The notes beneath the pieces were generated by a model that was given only the letters and a program-made list of their open reading frames with translations, was not told where the DNA came from and searched no databases. DNA of 64,000 nucleotides, taken from the NCBI GenBank assembly GCA_010015675.1, contig ML976990.1, positions 926,209 to 990,208 on the forward strand. Reading direction: 5' to 3'. This document shows, piece by piece, positions 60,376 through 64,000 of this stretch. How positions within the stretch are numbered: the stretch's first letter is position 1; each line of letters opens with the position of its first letter. The DNA comes from Byssothecium circinans (taxonomy: Eukaryota > Ascomycota > Dothideomycetes > Pleosporales > Massarinaceae). A program made the position numbers and the translations under genes.

Positions 60376-60455
60376 ATACTTCCCGGGATGCGCTAACCCG
60401 TTTCAGTCATTATATGCAAGGCTCGGAGTAAGCCTCCGGGAGATGCATAACCTGT
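60376..60455 (-). repeat. 80-bp inverted dispersed repeat, copy 2
   Basis: This is the reverse complement of 56080-56159 with six transition differences. It lies 59 bp upstream of the P450 start codon and directly left of a pogo transposase fragment. Confidence 0.9.
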
Positions 60456-60464
60456 AACAGCAAA

Positions 60465-60981
60465 AGATCCCACCCTTCATTATCTTCCAGGCTAAAACAC
60501 ACCTCGCTAGCTGGTATACAGAAGGTCGGCTACCCCCCCCCCCCCAATAGCGAATAGCAGTCTCAAATAACGGATGGACAACAAATGAGCTTGGTCTTGC
60601 GTGGATCAAGTATTTCAACGCGTGTACAAAGGATAGGGTGCGGGGTACCCATAGGCTGCTCATTCTGGACGGCCATGAGAGCCACAGCTCTGTCGCATTT
60701 GAAGAATATTGCAAGGAACACAAAATAGTGTGTCTCTGCATGCCACCACTAGATGTGGGTTGTTTTTCGCCTTTAAAGAAGGCGTACTCGCGCCAAGTTG
60801 AGCAGCTGATGCGCAACCACCTCAACCATAATTTCTTTGTACCAACGAGGCGTCCGTCTCTGGACATTGTTCCAGTGTGCGTTGCGAGCAATGTAAATTC
60901 CCCCGCTACATGGCGATTCGCGCATAACTCACACCCATCGAACTTTGTGCGAAGTCAAGAGGAGCTAAAAGTATTTATATA
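60465..60981 (+). pseudogene. pogo/Tc1 DDE transposase fragment
   Basis: The plus strand encodes part of a pogo DDE domain. PPFIIFQAKTHLASWY starts at about 60,470; a 13-C run at 60,533-60,545 probably marks a frame disturbance; then come GWTTNELGLAWIKYF, HRLLILDGHESHSS and CMPPLDVGCFSPLKKAY. The usual HSSHxLQ between CMPP and PLDVGCF is missing, so a third catalytic region is deleted. The C-terminal part diverges. It is not RIP-mutated like the left block and is a different pogo lineage from 543-2402. It cannot be an active transposase. Confidence 0.85.
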
Positions 60982-61258
60982 GGGTCACGATTAGGTTCCC
61001 ACCAACTAAATTTTCCGAATAGAAAGAAAGGGGAGAAAGAGGACATCAGCTGCGGAAAGTACGGAGAAAGATCGCCTCGTGTTGTGTTGACCCGAGGGTA
61101 ATAGAGGAATAATTTCGCAACAACCCGAGACCGATACACCACTGAAATACGTCAGACCCATGATACTCCCAAATAAGAGAAGTAGATGGCGTTCTGCTCG
61201 CGTTAGGACTTTCTTGTAGTTGTAAACCGCTAGGGTCTCGGGAAGACACATTGCTACC
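60982..61258. other. Intergenic, upstream of secreted protein
   Basis: This short region precedes the 61,259 start. Nothing recognised. Confidence 0.4.
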
Positions 61259-62413
61259 ATGATGATAGTCCCCAATTTCACTTTCCTACTTGCTACCATT
61301 GCCTTTACCCATCTCGTCCTCGCAGCCTGCACAACAGATGAAGACTGCTCCCTCAACGGCCTCTGCAGCTCTGCCACCTCCCTCTGTACTTGCGACCCAG
61401 GCTGGATAGGCGAAGACTGCGGGCATCTGGACCTCCGACCCGCGACCCGCTACACAGGCTACAACCACACCAACATCACCGCCGCCGATCCCTACCGCGA
61501 AGGACGCGGGAACTCCTCCTGGGGCGCCCACATCCTCCACGACCGCAACGACCCTTCCCTCTTCCACCTCATCACCTCGCAGTTCGCGCACGGTTGCGGT
61601 CTCAGCGCCTGGAAGCCTTTCTCCACCGTCATCCGAGCAGAGAGTCGCACAGGCCCGCAGGGACCGTATTTCTGGGCTCAGGAGATATACAGCGAATGGT
61701 ACCATAATCCGGCCACGGTATGGAGCGAAGCAGATCAATTGTGGTTGCTGTACACAATCGGAGACCCCGTGACGCCGCCTACGACATGCAAGAGCCAGAA
61801 GTTGGTGAACAATATCAGCGTAGCTGCATCACCTGATCTGAAAACATGGACAGAGCCCAAGCGCCTTTTAACCCAAGCGACGAATCCCGCGCCGTGGCCG
61901 GCATGGAACGCGACCAGGAATACGACCGAGATTATCTTGGGGATTGAGGATAATAAGATTTATAAAGCGGGGAGGTGGGATAGCGATGTTTATGAACTGA
62001 TCAAGACGCAGCCGTGGAATACATCGGATTACTCGCCGACATGGACGGAGGATCCGTTCTTCTGGCAGGATAAGCGTGGGAATTGGCACGTACTGGTGCA
62101 CTGGATGATTGATATTACTGAAAAGGGAGTGAAGTATCCGCGTGTCGGTGCGCATTTGTTTAGCAGGGAGTTGACGGGGAACTGGACGTTTAAGCTGCAG
62201 GAAGCGTTCAATAGTACGGTGCAGTTTACGGATGGGACGAGTGCGGGGTTGTTGAGGAGGGAGAGGCCGAAATTGTTTTTTAGTGAGGATGGGGAGGTTA
62301 CGCCGTTGTTTTTGGTTAATGGCGTGCAGGGATTTAATGAGAGTGGGAGCTGGACGCTGGTGCAGCCTGTGGGGGATGCGGCGGCGGTGTACGAGAGGGC
62401 GTTGGGGCTGTGA
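61259..62413 (+). CDS. Secreted EGF-like / beta-propeller-like protein
   Basis: A single-exon gene of 384 aa. The signal peptide (FTFLLATIAFTHLVLA) ends near residue 22. A cysteine-rich EGF-like module at about 24-57 has six Cys in CTTDEDC, LNGLC, SLCTCDPGW and GEDC. The rest resembles a five-bladed glycosidase-type propeller: LFHLITSQFAHGCGLS, SEWYHNPATVW, NISVAASPDLKTW, SPTWTEDPFFWQDKRGNWH and the GAHLFSRELTGNW stretch. About nine N-x-S/T sites suggest heavy N-glycosylation. Resemblance is to GH43/62-like folds, but catalytic carboxylates cannot be assigned with confidence. It may act in the cell wall or apoplast. Confidence 0.75.
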   Translation: MMIVPNFTFLLATIAFTHLVLAACTTDEDCSLNGLCSSATSLCTCDPGWIGEDCGHLDLRPATRYTGYNHTNITAADPYREGRGNSSWGAHILHDRNDPSLFHLITSQFAHGCGLSAWKPFSTVIRAESRTGPQGPYFWAQEIYSEWYHNPATVWSEADQLWLLYTIGDPVTPPTTCKSQKLVNNISVAASPDLKTWTEPKRLLTQATNPAPWPAWNATRNTTEIILGIEDNKIYKAGRWDSDVYELIKTQPWNTSDYSPTWTEDPFFWQDKRGNWHVLVHWMIDITEKGVKYPRVGAHLFSRELTGNWTFKLQEAFNSTVQFTDGTSAGLLRRERPKLFFSEDGEVTPLFLVNGVQGFNESGSWTLVQPVGDAAAVYERALGL

Positions 62414-63297
62414 GAAAAGGATCAGCGTGCTCCAGTACTCGAGCTACCTTAAAAGCGAGCCGTGTGTGACGGGCCATGCAGAATATAAGTCCTTTTCACG
62501 TTGGGTCAACTGCAAAATTAAGCCAAGAAGACAATATTCGTTAGACCCCTTCTTTAAGAAATGACTGAGGGAATACCGTTTTGGATTTAAAAAATTAACG
62601 TCTTCCTCAGATTCGGGTATAGTGTGATGATGAATAGAGGGGGATCTAGGAAAATTGGGACACGTGGCGTGTTCACCATTATCCATTCTAGCAAGCCTAG
62701 CCTGTTAGAAACAGTAAAGAGAGCGAAGTAGGATGTACAGCACAGGGTGTTGTCGTAGTTCTATGATCATCGGAGGGTTGACGGGGAATTGCATCATGAC
62801 TGCTCCGAATATAAACTATTCAGCGCGCCGATCGGGAGCAGGATTATTTTAGCATCGCTGGCATTTCCTTCAGGATTCAGAACGCGTTCGACCCCATCCC
62901 CATCACTACGGCCATCCGCATTTGTTCTTTGTTCAATCATCTAAAGGTCATTCTGCGCCGGTGTTACTTGGGATGAAATCGACCCTTGTGACGTATTGGG
63001 AGCGGAACACGAGGCGGATCACCCCCGGCACTCTGAACGAAGACCTGCATGGAAGCGAGAATACCCACAAGATGAGACGTTTCTTGGTGGGAACGAGAAT
63101 GAAGGTCGCTCAAGAACTCAAAAGAGAGATAATGGAAGGCTGTTACTAGCGCGGCCCGTTGATGGCTCTGGTGCGCCTGGATGATTGTATTCCAAGCCCC
63201 TCACGGGGGGCCAAAACGGTATCAATTCCTCGGCAATTTTACTTTCAGCCTCAAGGTCAGCTTCCCATCCATATTTTCCATTGCGCATGTCTTCGCT
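62414..63297. other. Intergenic region
   Basis: About 880 bp without a supported gene. The ORF at 62922-63149 has no recognisable domain. An upstream exon of the following partial gene could lie here, but none is evident. Confidence 0.45.
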
Positions 63298-64000
63298 ATG
63301 GCCACTGTCGTGCAGAATGATGTTCCTTCCTCATCCTCGAGTACAATTCAGCCGTTCGACGTATCGAAAGATCCAGCACAAGATGGAACGGCGCACGAAG
63401 CTGAGGCTCGCAGCCTTATGGGTACAGACCGATCATTGATTGAACAACACAATGAGGATAATTCAAACTTACCAAACCGGGCCGAAGCAAAATCCAGTAT
63501 TGAAATGAGCAGCAAACGGAAGGGGAAGGAGCCGGTCACAGCTTCTGAGAATCCGGCTGAAAATGTTGGTTCAATTGAGAACATTACGGGCGCTCAACTC
63601 CACAGAGTCTTTGAGACCACAGATGACGAGGGGTTTTCAAGGTCGTTAGAGCATTTGCTACCACAAGGGAGCCCTAGCACAGCGAGAAGCGTGGCGATGA
63701 GTGAACACAGCGCAGTTCGCTCAGCTGGTGTTTCCACAACAAACTCGACGCAGCCACCAAGGAATCGTTCCTCGCAGCAGCAGAGTAGCAATGCCGTTCA
63801 CGGCACTTCTCCCAAGCCTGTAGGGATATCAACCGCTCAATATGCTCCTCGCATACAGCATCTTCCGGTTCATACGCGAGGCCAACGACATAATCCCGCA
63901 ATGGAAACAGACGACAGAAATTCGCGCGGCAAGAAGAGAAGCCGTCTAGTCTTCACGATCCCTGTGAAAGTCGGCCATGGCATCCTCCAAGCAAGTTTGT
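63298..64000 (+). CDS. Partial hypothetical protein, disordered, runs off edge
   Basis: An uninterrupted frame starts at ATG 63298 and runs to the right edge, about 234 codons. It is dominated by Ser, Asn, Gln, Glu and Lys and contains SKRKGKEPV and RGKKRSRL basic patches near 69-77 and 215-222, which could act as nuclear localisation signals. Towards the edge it becomes more hydrophobic (LVFTIPVKVGHGILQ), suggesting that a folded domain begins. No family is recognised. Whether this is the true first exon is uncertain, because the 5' neighbourhood was not resolved. Confidence 0.5.
   Translation, partial: MATVVQNDVPSSSSSTIQPFDVSKDPAQDGTAHEAEARSLMGTDRSLIEQHNEDNSNLPNRAEAKSSIEMSSKRKGKEPVTASENPAENVGSIENITGAQLHRVFETTDDEGFSRSLEHLLPQGSPSTARSVAMSEHSAVRSAGVSTTNSTQPPRNRSSQQQSSNAVHGTSPKPVGISTAQYAPRIQHLPVHTRGQRHNPAMETDDRNSRGKKRSRLVFTIPVKVGHGILQASL

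Noticed and set aside
1..64000. CRISPR arrays, bacterial operons, tRNA or rRNA genes
   Set aside because: No regularly spaced direct repeats, no ribosome-binding-site-led operons, and no tRNA cloverleaf or rRNA motif was recognised on reading.

Overview
The window reads as a scaffold segment from a filamentous ascomycete (Pezizomycotina). The evidence is short GT-AG introns of about 45-120 bp with CTAAC-like branch points, a Yap1/AP-1 regulator, a Zn2Cys6 transcription factor, a HeLo-like/kinase gene pair, Fot1/pogo, Ty3/Gypsy and Ty1/Copia elements, and a block mutated in the style of repeat-induced point mutation (RIP). No species is assigned.

Positions 1 to about 22,950 are extremely AT/TA-rich and hold only dead, nested transposons. 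A Ty1/Copia relic (3027-3761 and 18,221-19,715) was split by a Ty3/Gypsy chromovirus on the minus strand (3767-18,220, target duplication AATAA). That element was itself split by a second chromovirus on the plus strand (5108-11,995, target duplication AGGTC). Two pogo/Fot1 copies (543-2402 and 20,830-22,685), a larger terminal-inverted-repeat element around the first copy (91-3024), an inverted pogo fragment and two Copia-type LTR copies complete the stack. Both chromoviruses carry a cysteine-rich, coiled-coil-like reading frame antisense to the 3' end of pol.

At about 22,948 the composition changes abruptly to ordinary gene-bearing DNA. From there to 38.5 kb lie mostly housekeeping genes: PAN2 deadenylase (-), an SPF30-like Tudor splicing factor (-), Yap1-like bZIP (+), a SIRT5-like class III sirtuin (-) paired divergently with an Icp55-like mitochondrial aminopeptidase (+), and a glyoxalase-like protein (-).

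Between 39.5 and 45.7 kb two divergent genes share a 424-bp promoter. One encodes a HeLo-like helical N-terminus plus a pseudokinase with degraded HRD and DFG motifs (HKS and GFE). The other encodes an intact kinase with a very long disordered tail. The architecture recalls the MLKL/RIPK necroptosis pair and is the most interesting candidate system in the window.

From 46.7 to 60.3 kb the genes look accessory/metabolic: secreted agmatinase-like ureohydrolase (-), MFS transporter (+), Zn2Cys6 factor (+), 2OG-Fe(II) oxygenase (-), ABM-domain protein (+), SnoaL-like protein (+) and cytochrome P450 (-). Small non-coding repeats are scattered among them, including two MITEs and an 80-bp inverted repeat near the promoters of three of the genes. 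A pogo transposase fragment, a secreted EGF/beta-propeller-like protein and a partial disordered ORF running off the right edge finish the window. Exon boundaries were worked out by hand from splice motifs, frame and family resemblance.
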